Of a stretch of 64,000 bases of DNA, positions 19,491 through 27,612 are shown piece by piece. Location: positions 6,820,001 to 6,884,000 of the forward strand of contig NZ_CP137734.1 of the NCBI RefSeq assembly GCF_033406955.1, given 5' to 3'. The position numbers and the translations under genes are program-made. Origin of the DNA: Streptomyces violaceoruber (lineage in GTDB: Bacteria > Actinomycetota > Actinomycetes > Streptomycetales > Streptomycetaceae). How positions within the stretch are numbered: the first letter of the stretch is position 1; each line of letters begins with the position of its first letter. The notes under the pieces were generated by a model, which had not been told where the DNA came from, did not search any database, and worked only from the letters and a program-made list of their open reading frames with translations.

Positions 19491-20960
19491 TCAGCGCCCG
19501 GGGGTCCGCGGCTCCGGGAGGCCGCCCGGCGGGTCCACCTGATCCCGCTGCGTCGCCCGCACGCCGCCGCCCCGTTCGTCGCCGAGCCCGCGCGCGGGCC
19601 CCTGGCAGCCCTGTGCGGCGGCGATACCCAGTGCGACCAGCAGCGTCACGACCACGAACACGAACAGCCGCTGCCGCAGCAGCCGCGGATTGGCGGGCCG
19701 CCGCCAGCCGGTCCCCGTCGTCCTGGGCGCCGTACGGCCGGAGCCGCCGCGCGGTGCGGGCCGGCCACCGTCGTTGCGCGAGGAGTTCCGGCCGGTCGTG
19801 TCGCGGGTCGGCGTGGGCCGGGACCCGGACCGCGCCCCCGTACCACCACCGCGCGACGACGTGCCACCGCGGGACGGGGTGCCACCGCGGGACGGGGTGC
19901 CACCGCGCGAGGGTGTTCCGCCACGAGAGGGCGCTCCGCCCCGCGACGGGACGGAACCCCGGGGCGCGGATCCCCGCGACGCCGACGTGCCGCGCGGCGC
20001 GGGAGTGCCCTGCGGACCCGGCCGGCCCTGCGGACGCCGCTGAGCACGCTCCGGGTAGGTGTCGGCGAGCCGCCCCGTGGGCACGTCCGCCTCACCACTG
20101 CGCGGCGCGGGCGGCCGTACGTCGGCCATGCCCTGGGCCTCCCGGGCGGCGATCTCCTTGAGCCGCAGCGACAGTTGCAGGGTGCTGGGGCGTTCCTCGG
20201 GGTCCTTGGCCAGGCACGCCCGCACCAGCGGGGCGAGCGCGTCCGGGACGCCGTGCAGCTGGGCCTCCTCGTGCACCACGCGGTACAGCATCACCTCGGA
20301 ACTGCCGTGCCCGAAGGGCGAGTCGCCCATCGACGCGTACGCCAGCGTGGCCCCGAGCGAGAACACGTCCGTGGCCGGAGTGACCGCGGCCCCGCGCACC
20401 TGCTCCGGCGCGAGGAACCCGGGGGAGCCGACCGCCGTCCCGACGTGCGTGAGGGTGGAGGCACCGGTGGCCCAGGCGATGCCGAAGTCGATGATCCGCG
20501 GCCCCTTGGGGGACAGCAGGATGTTGGACGGCTTCAGATCCCGGTGCACCACCCCGGCCTCGTGCACGGCGACCAGGCCCTCGGACAGCGCGGCGCCCAC
20601 GGCCGCGACGTCGGCCGCGCCGAGCGGGCCCCCGTCGGCGACCTTGTCATGCAGGGAGGGGCCGGGCACGTACTGGGTGGCGAACCAGGGACGGTCCGCC
20701 TCCAGGTCCGCGGCGACCAGCCGGGCGGTGCAGCCGCCCCGGATGCGCCGGGCCGCCGACACCTCACGGGCGAACCGCGACCGGAACTCCTGGTCCTCCG
20801 CCAGGTCCGGCCGGATGACCTTCAGCGCGACCCGCTGCCCCTTCTTGTCGGAGCCCAGGTAGACCACGCCCATTCCACCCGCGCCGAGCCGCCTGTGAAG
20901 CCTGAACGAGCCGACGACGCGCGGGTCCTCGCGCCTCAGGCGCATCATCGCCATGTTCAT
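19491..20960 (-). CDS. Serine/threonine protein kinase with SRGG-repeat linker and TM anchor
   Basis: 489-residue Hanks-type receptor-like kinase. The kinase domain covers about residues 17-275: glycine loop GAGGMG (26-31), Lys47 in VALKVI, catalytic HRDLKPSN with Asp141, DFG 158-160. A linker of about 170 residues is rich in Arg, Gly, Ser, Thr and Pro and contains several copies of a PSRGGT-like unit. One hydrophobic segment near the C-terminus (LFVFVVVTLLVALGIAAA) would put a short tail outside the cell; there are no PASTA repeats. Start chosen at the ATG at 20958-20960, ten codons inside the longest frame. Convergent with the SpoU gene. Confidence 0.88.
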   Translation of the reverse strand: MNMAMMRLRREDPRVVGSFRLHRRLGAGGMGVVYLGSDKKGQRVALKVIRPDLAEDQEFRSRFAREVSAARRIRGGCTARLVAADLEADRPWFATQYVPGPSLHDKVADGGPLGAADVAAVGAALSEGLVAVHEAGVVHRDLKPSNILLSPKGPRIIDFGIAWATGASTLTHVGTAVGSPGFLAPEQVRGAAVTPATDVFSLGATLAYASMGDSPFGHGSSEVMLYRVVHEEAQLHGVPDALAPLVRACLAKDPEERPSTLQLSLRLKEIAAREAQGMADVRPPAPRSGEADVPTGRLADTYPERAQRRPQGRPGPQGTPAPRGTSASRGSAPRGSVPSRGGAPSRGGTPSRGGTPSRGGTPSRGGTSSRGGGTGARSGSRPTPTRDTTGRNSSRNDGGRPAPRGGSGRTAPRTTGTGWRRPANPRLLRQRLFVFVVVTLLVALGIAAAQGCQGPARGLGDERGGGVRATQRDQVDPPGGLPEPRTPGR

Positions 20961-21563
20961 CCCCGCTGCCCGGTCCCTGTGACGTGCCACAGCTTACGTT
21001 TCCACGGCCGCCCGCGCGCAGAGGCCGCGCCCTCTCGCGACAACGGATTGTCAGTGCCCGGCGCGAGAGTTGAGCGGCGGTCAGCTCCCGCGCGGCCCGG
21101 CCGGCCGCGCTCCGCCCTTGATCCCAACCGGCCGCAGGAGCCGGGTGATTGGTGCGGGCGAGGGGGACCGGCCGGGGCGGGGCGGGGGCGGTGGGGAGCG
21201 GTCGCGCACCTGCGGCGTGACGGCGGGCGGGCAGCGGCCCGGGGCGGGGGAGGGGGTGTGCGGGGAGGCGGCCGGAGTGAGGGAAGTCACCGGACAGCCC
21301 GGAGATACCGGGACACGGTGGGCGCCCCCGTCCGGGAAGACCCCGAGACCAGTGCGGCGGTCTCCACCCAGGGGAGTAGTGGGCCGGTCACGGCTCATCC
21401 TCCGGGAGGCCCGGCAATCGGTACGAGGGCATGACGTCCGGCGCTCGCCCGACGCATAGATTTGAGGTCAAGCGGCGGGTGCAGCACTCGTCCCCCGAGG
21501 TCAGACACCCGCCGCTGCAACGAGACAACGCGAACGACTCGACGAACGGTCAGGAGAGGGACC
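20961..21563. other. Gene-poor stretch (about 600 bp)
   Basis: Between the divergent kinase and small membrane protein genes. I find no reading frame with convincing codon use or ribosome site. It includes a very G-rich plus-strand segment (about 21165-21285). A TAGATT hexamer at 21457-21462 could be a -10 element for the rightward small protein, but no -35 stands at the right distance. Confidence 0.5.
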
Positions 21564-21746
21564 ATGGCCCAGACGGTTCCGCGGACGCTGGTCCGCACAC
21601 GGGAAAACCGCCGTCAGGGCCGTCGCCACCCCGCGGTGGCGACGCTCATGGCCCTGCCCCTGGCGGTCCTGCTCCTCCTCGTCTTCGACGGGTGGGAGAC
21701 AGTGGCCACACAGGCGTCGTCCGTGGGTGTGGTGCTGGGGCGCTGA
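21564..21746 (+). CDS. Small single-pass membrane protein
   Basis: 60-residue protein with a basic N-terminus (TRENRRQGRR) and one hydrophobic segment (VATLMALPLAVLLLLVF, residues about 26-42), giving an N-in topology. AGGAG (21552-21556) lies seven bases upstream of the ATG, and third-position G/C bias is normal, so it is probably translated. No known function or motif. A strong hairpin follows it at 21833-21866. Confidence 0.7.
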   Translation: MAQTVPRTLVRTRENRRQGRRHPAVATLMALPLAVLLLLVFDGWETVATQASSVGVVLGR

Positions 21747-21832
21747 GCGGCGACCCCAGGCCCGGAAGAGCGGTCCGGGCGGGGACATCCATCCATGAAA
21801 CCCCGTGGGGACGGGGGTGCGGCGGACGGCAA

Positions 21833-21866
21833 AATGCCGGCGCAGCTGGGGAGCTGCGCCGGCATT
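21833..21866 (+). terminator. Terminator after the small membrane protein gene
   Basis: 15-bp perfect stem (21833-21847 with 21852-21866), GGGG loop, followed by GCTTTTCC. A typical intrinsic terminator. Confidence 0.9.
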
Positions 21867-21937
21867 GCTTTTCCCTCCCCGGGCAGCGCCGGGCCGGGCA
21901 GCGCGGCGGCGCACCCCGCCTGCGTACCCTCACCCTC

Positions 21938-22876
21938 GTGACCACGGACGCCCCCGCCCTCCTCCCCGCCCTCCAGGCCCGCGTCAGGGAAACGGCCCAC
22001 GCCCGCACCCCGGCCGGCTGCCCCTGCGGCGCGGCCACTCTCGCCGACCGCCCCGACGCCACCGTCGTCCGGCACGCGGGCACCGTCGCCAAGGCCCACG
22101 CCGCGGACGCCGACCCCGCCGAGCTGTCCCTCCGTGTCACCGCGGCCGCCCGGCTCCCCGGCGTGCTGCTGCCCCCGCTCGCCCCGGCCCCCGTCGACCT
22201 GCACGGGCGGCTCGTCACCTACTGGCCCTACGGCACGCCCGTGGACCCCGAGGATCCGGACGCCGCGCCGTGGGAAGCCGCGGCGACCCTCCTCGCCCGC
22301 CTCCACCGCACGCCGGCCCCTGCCGCCCTGCCCCCCATGCGCGGCCCCGCGAAGGCGGCCCGGGCCGTGGCACGCCTGAGCGACACCGCCCCCGACCACC
22401 CCGCCGCCGCGCCCGTGCTGGCGGCCTGGGCGGCACTTCCCGCCTGGGCGCGCGGCGAGGCCGCCATGCCGGGGCCGGCCGCCCTCTGCCACGGCGACCT
22501 CCACCTCGGCCAGCTCATACGCCACCCCGCCCCCGACGGACCCTGGCTGCTGATCGACGTCGACGACCTCGGCACCGGCGTCCCGGCCTGGGACCTGGCC
22601 CGCCCCGCGGCCTGGTACGCCTGCGGGCTGCTCCCGCCCGAGGAGTGGCACCGCTTCCTGACCGCCTACCGAGCCGCCGGCGGCCCCGCCGTCCCCGCCG
22701 AGGGCGACCCGTGGCCCGCCCTGGACGTCCCGGCCCGCGCGCTCACCGCGCAGACCGCCGCCCGGGCCGTCGCCAAGGCGGTCCTGGCCGGCCGGGCGCT
22801 GGACGAGGTGGAGCGCTCCCTCGTCGACGCGTGCGCGCGCATGGCGTCCGTACGGCCCGCCGACCCACGGGGTTGA
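21938..22876 (+). CDS. Aminoglycoside phosphotransferase (APH)-fold kinase
   Basis: 312-residue protein with the small-molecule kinase signature: catalytic loop LCHGDLHLGQLI (Asp as base), then metal-binding LLIDVDDLGTGVPAWDLA. The N-terminal ATP lobe is poorly conserved but contains VAKAHAADADP, which may hold the ATP-binding Lys. Homologues phosphorylate antibiotics, choline, sugars or amino-sugar metabolites; nothing here points to resistance. The start is taken at GTG 21938; the stretch upstream to the hairpin at 21866 has no better candidate. Neighbours are unrelated small proteins. Confidence 0.75.
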   Translation: MTTDAPALLPALQARVRETAHARTPAGCPCGAATLADRPDATVVRHAGTVAKAHAADADPAELSLRVTAAARLPGVLLPPLAPAPVDLHGRLVTYWPYGTPVDPEDPDAAPWEAAATLLARLHRTPAPAALPPMRGPAKAARAVARLSDTAPDHPAAAPVLAAWAALPAWARGEAAMPGPAALCHGDLHLGQLIRHPAPDGPWLLIDVDDLGTGVPAWDLARPAAWYACGLLPPEEWHRFLTAYRAAGGPAVPAEGDPWPALDVPARALTAQTAARAVAKAVLAGRALDEVERSLVDACARMASVRPADPRG

Positions 22877-22977
22877 GCCCAAGTTCCGCGAAGTAGGGTG
22901 CAACCGACCCGGGGCGGGACGGAGTCTGTCCTGGCGATACGCGAAGCAGGACCGACCGGCGAGGAGTTGAGCCGAGC

Positions 22978-23265
22978 ATGCAGTGCCCCAAGTGCCACGC
23001 ACCGATGCACACCTACAACCGCAACGGCGTTCAGATCGAGCAGTGCAGCGGCTGCCGAGGCATCTTCCTCGACTACGGCGAGCTGGAGTCGCTGACCCGC
23101 CTGGAGGCCCAGTGGTCCCAGCCCGCTCCGCCGGCCCCGCCCGCCCCGCCGCAGGCGTACCCGGCGGCCCAGGCGCCGGCCTGGGGTGCCCCGCACGGCG
23201 GCGGTCACGGTCACTACGGCCACCACCGTCAGAAGAGCTTCGGCCGCATGCTCTTCTCGAGCTGA
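22978..23265 (+). CDS. Zinc-ribbon (TFIIB-type) small protein
   Basis: 95-residue protein. Residues 1-40 are a zf-TFIIB-like ribbon with two CxxC pairs (MQCPKCHAPMH and IEQCSGCRGIFLD) ending in the conserved Asp-x-Gly-Glu-Leu (DYGELESL). The rest is Pro/Ala-rich, then His/Gly-rich (HGGGHGHYGHH), which may bind metal. The role is unknown; proteins of this family are abundant and uncharacterised. The ATG at 22978 opens directly on the ribbon. It ends before a strong terminator facing the tRNA cluster. Confidence 0.82.
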   Translation: MQCPKCHAPMHTYNRNGVQIEQCSGCRGIFLDYGELESLTRLEAQWSQPAPPAPPAPPQAYPAAQAPAWGAPHGGGHGHYGHHRQKSFGRMLFSS

Positions 23266-23276
23266 GCCGCCCACGA

Positions 23277-23313
23277 CGAAGCCCCCGGCCGCTCAAGGCG
23301 GCCGGGGGCTTCG
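23277..23313. terminator. Hairpin between zinc-ribbon gene and tRNA cluster
   Basis: 16-bp perfect stem (23277-23292 with 23298-23313), 5-nt loop. Lies 12 bases after the zinc-ribbon stop and 8 bases beyond the 3' end of the leftward tRNA cluster, so it can end both transcripts. Confidence 0.88.
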
Positions 23314-23320
23314 TTGAGTG

Positions 23321-23392
23321 TGGACGATACTGGGATTGAACCAGTGACCTCTTCCGTGTCAGGGAAGCGCTCTCCCGCTGAGCTAATCGTCC
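23321..23392 (-). tRNA. tRNA-Val (GAC), copy 1
   Basis: 72 nt cloverleaf on the minus strand: acceptor GGACGAT/ATCGTCC, D-arm GCTC/GAGC, anticodon stem CTTCC/GGAAG with loop CTGACAC (anticodon GAC), T-arm ACTGG-TTCAATC-CCAGT, discriminator A. CCA is not encoded. Confidence 0.96.
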
Positions 23393-23417
23393 GGGAAACA
23401 CCAGGTGCGGTACTGCG

Positions 23418-23489
23418 TGCGCGATACTGGGATTGAACCAGTGACCTCTTCCGTGTCAGGGAAGCGCTCTCCCGCTGAGCTAATCGCGC
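23418..23489 (-). tRNA. tRNA-Val (GAC), copy 2
   Basis: 72 nt, same body as the flanking copies, anticodon GAC. Only the acceptor stem differs (GCGCGAT/ATCGCGC), with changes on both strands that keep pairing. No encoded CCA. Confidence 0.96.
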
Positions 23490-23525
23490 GGGGATCCGTA
23501 CGGATCGGTGATCCTTGCGGATCAG

Positions 23526-23597
23526 TGGACGATACTGGGATTGAACCAGTGACCTCTTCCGTGTCAGGGAAGCGCTCTCCCGCTGAGCTAATCGTCC
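23526..23597 (-). tRNA. tRNA-Val (GAC), copy 3
   Basis: 72 nt, identical to copy 1 including acceptor stem GGACGAT/ATCGTCC; anticodon GAC. No encoded CCA. Confidence 0.96.
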
Positions 23598-23601
23598 TTG
23601 G

Positions 23602-23672
23602 AGGTGGAGACGGGATTTGAACCCGTGTAGACGGCTTTGCAGGCCGTTGCCTCGCCTCTCGGCCACTCCACC
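23602..23672 (-). tRNA. tRNA-Cys (GCA)
   Basis: 71 nt on the minus strand: acceptor GGTGGAG/CTCCACC, anticodon loop CTGCAAA (GCA), T-arm ACGGG-TTCAAAT-CCCGT region, discriminator U73, the identity element for CysRS. Only four bases from Val copy 3, so cotranscribed. Confidence 0.95.
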
Positions 23673-23710
23673 AGGAGTGTAGGAGACCCGGAAGGGCTCC
23701 TGTTCCTGCG

Positions 23711-23783
23711 AGCGGACGACGAGGCTCGAACTCGCGACCTCAACCTTGGCAAGGTTGCGCTCTACCAACTGAGCTACGTCCGC
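23711..23783 (-). tRNA. tRNA-Gly (GCC)
   Basis: 73 nt on the minus strand: acceptor GCGGACG/CGTCCGC, D-arm GCTC with loop AGTTGGTA, anticodon loop TTGCCAA (GCC), T-loop TTCGAGC, discriminator U73. First gene of the leftward five-tRNA cluster; the promoter should lie right of 23783. Confidence 0.95.
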
Positions 23784-23960
23784 CTGTCGGTTCGGTCCGC
23801 TTGCGCGGCCCGGCGACGTGATGAACTCTAGCGGATTCCGGGGCCAGCACAAAAACGCGTTTGTGCAGCGTGCTGCGGTGCGTCCGGTCGCGGACCTGGT
23901 CAGGGCACCCGGAAGGACACGTTCGGGTCACCCGGGAGCCACCCGCCTAGACTCGGCAGT

Positions 23961-25022
23961 GTGCTCGACCTCCCGCCCCTCGCCCGCTTCGGCGACCGTC
24001 TCGCCACCGGTCTCCTCGACGTCACGAGTGATCCCGCCGCCCTCGAATCCGAGGGGTTCTGGGCCGTCTGCGCGGACTTCGAAGGCGGCCTGACCTGCGC
24101 ACGCTTCGCGGAGGTACGGACCGAGCCGGTGCCCGCGCCCACGCCGGGGGAGTGGCGGGGGCCCGCCGTCGGCGACTGGACGTCGTCGCTCGACCGCGCC
24201 GCGTACACGACGGGCGTACGGCGCATCCGCGCCCACATAGCCGCGGGCGAGGTCTACCAGGCCAACCTCTGCCGGGTGCTGACGGCACCGATCGGCCCGG
24301 GCGCCGACGTGGACGCCCTCACCGCCCTGCTGGCCCGCGGCAACCCGGCGCCGTACGCCGGGACGGTCCGGCTGCCGGAGCACGGCGTCGAGATCGCCAC
24401 CGCCTCGCCCGAGCTGTTCCTGCGCCGGGACGGCCGCACGGTCGAGTCCGGGCCGATCAAGGGAACCGGGCGGACCGAGGCCGACCTGCTGGAGAAGGAC
24501 TATGCCGAGAACGTCATGATCGTGGACCTGGTCCGCAACGACCTGGGGCGCGTCTGCGCCACCGGCACGGTCACGGTGCCCGACCTGTGCGCCGTCGAGA
24601 AGCACCCGGGCCTCGTCCACCTGGTCTCCACGGTGCGCGGCGAGCTGCCCGCCGACGCCGGCTGGCCGGAGCTGCTCGACGCGGCCTTCCCGCCCGGGTC
24701 CGTCACCGGCGCGCCCAAGTCCAGCGCCCTGCGGATCATCGACGCGCTGGAGACCGCGCCCCGGGGCCCGTACTGCGGGGGCGTCGGCTGGGTCGACGCC
24801 GACCGGGGCACGGGCGGGCTGGCCGTCGGCATCCGCACCTTCTGGATCGAGCGGGCCGCCGGCGGGGACGCCCGGCTGCGTTTCGGCACCGGCGCCGGCA
24901 TCACCTGGGGCTCCGACCCGGAGGGCGAGTGGCGGGAGACCGAACTGAAGGCCGCCCGGCTGCTCGCGGTAGCGTCGGGGGCGTACGAGGTGAACGCGAC
25001 GGGAGAGGTGCTGGCGACGTGA
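23961..25022 (+). CDS. pabB: Aminodeoxychorismate synthase component I (PabB-like)
   Basis: 353-residue chorismate-binding enzyme, expected to convert chorismate and ammonia to 4-amino-4-deoxychorismate for p-aminobenzoate/folate. The family signature is intact: IAAGEVYQANLCR, PIKGTGR with Lys167 (PabB enzymes have Lys here, anthranilate synthases usually Ala), DLVRNDLGRV, PGSVTGAPK, GIRTFW. It is shorter than E. coli PabB because the N-terminal Trp-site region is reduced. No PabA glutaminase is adjacent. The stop overlaps the pabC start by four bases (GTGA), supporting the pathway call. Confidence 0.9.
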   Translation: MLDLPPLARFGDRLATGLLDVTSDPAALESEGFWAVCADFEGGLTCARFAEVRTEPVPAPTPGEWRGPAVGDWTSSLDRAAYTTGVRRIRAHIAAGEVYQANLCRVLTAPIGPGADVDALTALLARGNPAPYAGTVRLPEHGVEIATASPELFLRRDGRTVESGPIKGTGRTEADLLEKDYAENVMIVDLVRNDLGRVCATGTVTVPDLCAVEKHPGLVHLVSTVRGELPADAGWPELLDAAFPPGSVTGAPKSSALRIIDALETAPRGPYCGGVGWVDADRGTGGLAVGIRTFWIERAAGGDARLRFGTGAGITWGSDPEGEWRETELKAARLLAVASGAYEVNATGEVLAT

Positions 25023-25840
25023 AGATCTGGCTCGACGGCGGGTTGCAGGACATCGGTTCCGCCCGCGTCTCCGTCCTCGATCACGGACTGACCGTGGGCG
25101 ACGGCATCTTCGAGACCGTGAAGGCGGTGGACGGCCGGCCGTTCGCGTTGACCCGGCACCTGGACCGGCTGACCCGCTCGGCCCGCGGCCTCGGCCTGCC
25201 CGCCCCCGACCACGACGAGGTCCGCCGCGCCTGTGCCGCCGTGCTGGAGGCCAACCCGATGCCGCTGGGCCGGCTGCGCGTCACCTACACCGGCGGCCAC
25301 GGCCCGCTCGGCTCCGACCGCGGCGAGCACGGCCCGACCCTCGTCGTCGCCCTCGGCGAGACCGGCCGCCGCCCCGACTCCACCGCCGTGATCACGGTGC
25401 CCTGGACCCGCAACGAACGCGGCGCGCTCACCGGCCTGAAGACCACCTCCTACGCCGAGAACGTCGTCGCCCTGGCCCGCGCCCGCGAACGGGGCGCCAC
25501 CGAGGCGCTGTTCGGCAACACGGTGGGCCGGCTCTGCGAGGGCACCGGGTCGAACGTCTTCGTCGTCCTCGACGGCGAGATCCACACCCCGCCGGTCGCC
25601 TCCGGCTGCCTCGCCGGGATCACCCGCGCCCTGGCCGCCGAGTGGACCGGTGCCCGCGAGACCGACCTCCCGCTGGACGTCCTGGAGCGCGCCGACGAGG
25701 TCTTCCTGACCTCGACGCTGCGGGACGTACAGGCCGTGCACCGGATCGACGACCGCGAACTGCCGGGCGCCCCGGGACCGGTGACGGCCAAGGCCATGCG
25801 GATCTTCCAGGAGCGGTCCGGGGACGACCTGGATCCGTGA
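25019..25840 (+). CDS. pabC: 4-amino-4-deoxychorismate lyase (PabC), PLP class IV
   Basis: 273-residue PLP enzyme that releases pyruvate from aminodeoxychorismate to give p-aminobenzoate. Fold type IV features are LDHGLTVGDGIFETV near the N-terminus, the PLP-binding Lys141 in GLKTTSYAEN, and EGTGSNVFVV plus ASGCLAGITR toward the C-terminus. Branched-chain aminotransferases share this fold, but coupling to pabB (GTG 25019 overlaps its stop) makes the lyase role likely. A degenerate repeat begins at its very end. Confidence 0.9.
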   Translation: MKIWLDGGLQDIGSARVSVLDHGLTVGDGIFETVKAVDGRPFALTRHLDRLTRSARGLGLPAPDHDEVRRACAAVLEANPMPLGRLRVTYTGGHGPLGSDRGEHGPTLVVALGETGRRPDSTAVITVPWTRNERGALTGLKTTSYAENVVALARARERGATEALFGNTVGRLCEGTGSNVFVVLDGEIHTPPVASGCLAGITRALAAEWTGARETDLPLDVLERADEVFLTSTLRDVQAVHRIDDRELPGAPGPVTAKAMRIFQERSGDDLDP

Positions 25841-25935
25841 CCCGGACCGGCGACCCGCATCCGCGACCGGCATCCGCGACCGGGATCGGGGACCGGCATC
25901 CGTGACCGGGATCCGGTACCCGCATCCGCGAGGCC
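25831..25935. repeat. Degenerate ~13-bp tandem repeat after pabC
   Basis: About six to seven imperfect units of the form GACCGGCATCCGC / GACCGGGATC.. follow each other between the pabC stop and the next gene. Units alternate between a GCATCCG and a GGGATC core, so neighbours are also partly inverted and could fold into several hairpins. Noncoding on inspection. Confidence 0.7.
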
Positions 25936-25983
25936 GCCGATATTCGGCTGCCGTTCTCGTCCACGGTGGGTAGAACTGCCGTG

Positions 25984-26808
25984 ATGACCACGACCCTGCG
26001 GCCGACCGAGCCGCTCCAGCGCGCCGCCGACGGGACCCGTTCGCGCCACTACCAGGTGTGTGTGAACAGTCGCCCCGTCGGTGTGCTGCACCTCGGCACC
26101 TCGCCCACCCTCGGCGACTCGGTGGCCGTGATCCACAAGCTCCACGTCGACGAACCGGACCGCGGACGCGGCCGGGGCACGGTGGCCGCGCTCGCCGCGG
26201 AGGAGGTGGCGCGCTCCTGGGGCTGCCGGCAGATCGAGGCGGGCGTCGACGGCGACGCCCAGGCGGGCACGCGGCTCGCGCAGGCGCTCGGCTACGCGGT
26301 GCGCAACCGCACCATGGCCAAACCGCTCGGCGACACCCCGCCCGCCCTGCCCGCGGGCAGCCGGGCGCGGCCCATGACACCGGAGGACTTCGCCGCCTGG
26401 CACGCGTACGAGTCGGAGCGCTACGCCCGCACCTGGATGGAGCGGGGCGTGCCCGAGGCCGACGCGCACGCGAAGGCCCGCCGCGATCACGAAGTGCTGC
26501 TGCCCCAGGGGGAGGCCACCGAGAACATGCTGTTCAGCGTGTTGGAGCACGAGGGCGAGCGGGTCGGGACCCTGTGGCTGGCGCTGCGCGAGGACCGGGC
26601 CTTCGTCTTCGACGTCGAGGCCGACGCCCAGCACCGGGGCCGGGGACACGGCCGCACCCTGATGCTGCTGGCGGAGGCCCAGGCGATCACCGCCGGCCGC
26701 CACCTGATCGGCCTCAACGTCTTCGCGGGGAACACCGCCGCCGAGCGGCTCTACGAATCGCTCGGCTACGAGACCACGCGGTACAGCTACTGCAAGCCGC
26801 TGGTGTGA
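25984..26808 (+). CDS. Tandem-GNAT acetyltransferase
   Basis: 274-residue protein with two GNAT modules. The first (residues about 15-115) has VAVIHKLHVDEPDRGRGRGTVAALA; the second (about 125-274) has FVFDVEADAQHRGRGHGRTLMLL and the terminal NTAAERLYESLGYE. Both contain the R/Q-x-x-G-x-G/A acetyl-CoA loop, so both may bind CoA, although in many tandem GNATs only one is active. The ATG at 25984 directly follows an in-frame GTG. Substrate unknown. Confidence 0.83.
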   Translation: MTTTLRPTEPLQRAADGTRSRHYQVCVNSRPVGVLHLGTSPTLGDSVAVIHKLHVDEPDRGRGRGTVAALAAEEVARSWGCRQIEAGVDGDAQAGTRLAQALGYAVRNRTMAKPLGDTPPALPAGSRARPMTPEDFAAWHAYESERYARTWMERGVPEADAHAKARRDHEVLLPQGEATENMLFSVLEHEGERVGTLWLALREDRAFVFDVEADAQHRGRGHGRTLMLLAEAQAITAGRHLIGLNVFAGNTAAERLYESLGYETTRYSYCKPLV

Positions 26809-26896
26809 CGGCGGCGGGGGATCCGGTCCCGGTCCTGCTTCCGGACCTTCTCCCGCTCCCGGTCTCCGTCCCGGTCCCCGCCACGGTCACCGGCAC

Positions 26897-27421
26897 TCAG
26901 TCCCGCGGCTGGGCCAGCAGCCGGTCCGCGATCTCCTCGATGCGCTCGCGCAGCCCGTCCTGGCTCTTGCCGCCGTCGAGGCGCTCGCCGCCGATCACGT
27001 AGGTGGGGGTGCCGGTCACCCCGATCGCCTTGCCCTCGGCCTGGTCGGAGTCGACGATCAGGATGTGCCGGCCGTCGATGAGTGCCGTGTCGAACTCCTC
27101 GGCGTCCAGTCCCAGTTCCCGGGCGACCTCGACCAGGAAGGGTTCTCCCTTACGGTCCAGCTCCGCGACCCGGTCCAGGACCGCTTCGGCGTACGGCCAG
27201 CCCCGGCCCTGGGCGACGGCCTCCTCGGCGGCCTGCGCGGCGGCGAAGGCGTACTTGTGCTTCTCCAGCGGGAAGTGCCGCAGCCGCACCTCCAGGCGGT
27301 CGCCGTAGCGGGCCCGCAGGGCGCGGACGTCGTCCAGGGCGGTGTGGCAGTCCGGGCACTGGAGCTCGCACCAGACGTCGAGGACGGGCGCGGCGGGACG
27401 GGCGGGGGAGGAGTCGCTCAT
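26897..27421 (-). CDS. DsbA/FrnE-fold thiol oxidoreductase-like protein
   Basis: 174-residue thioredoxin-fold protein with the active-site CPDC at about residues 24-27 (WCELQCPDCHTALDDVRA) and the cis-proline loop GVTGTPTYVIGG near the C-terminus; the helical insertion between them is DsbA-like. No signal peptide is visible, so a cytosolic DsbA-family (FrnE-like) redox role is more likely than extracellular disulfide formation. The start is the ATG at 27419-27421. It is divergent from the membrane-protein gene at 27613. Confidence 0.82.
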   Translation of the reverse strand: MSDSSPARPAAPVLDVWCELQCPDCHTALDDVRALRARYGDRLEVRLRHFPLEKHKYAFAAAQAAEEAVAQGRGWPYAEAVLDRVAELDRKGEPFLVEVARELGLDAEEFDTALIDGRHILIVDSDQAEGKAIGVTGTPTYVIGGERLDGGKSQDGLRERIEEIADRLLAQPRD

Positions 27422-27612
27422 GCCCCCATTCTCCCAGCCCCCGGCACGCCGCCCCAACCGGCGTCGTACCGCGCCCGCCGGCACCTGCGGAGGAGCCGAC
27501 CCCGAGATCTCCCTGATCTCGGTCCCCCGGCATGGCCTCGCGGCGGGCGGACGGTGCAGGATGGAAGGGACGAAGTACTCATGCCCGACCGGGCCCAGCC
27601 CTGGAGGACCGG

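Noticed and set aside
21938..22876. Aminoglycoside resistance gene
   Set aside because: The APH fold alone does not show resistance; the residues beyond the catalytic loop do not match a known resistance enzyme, and the context is not an antibiotic cluster.
23321..23783. tRNA cluster as a phage or ICE attachment site
   Set aside because: No integrase, excisionase or partial tRNA duplicate lies next to it within the window.
25831..25935. CRISPR array
   Set aside because: Units are about 13 bp, degenerate and without unique spacers, and no cas genes are present.
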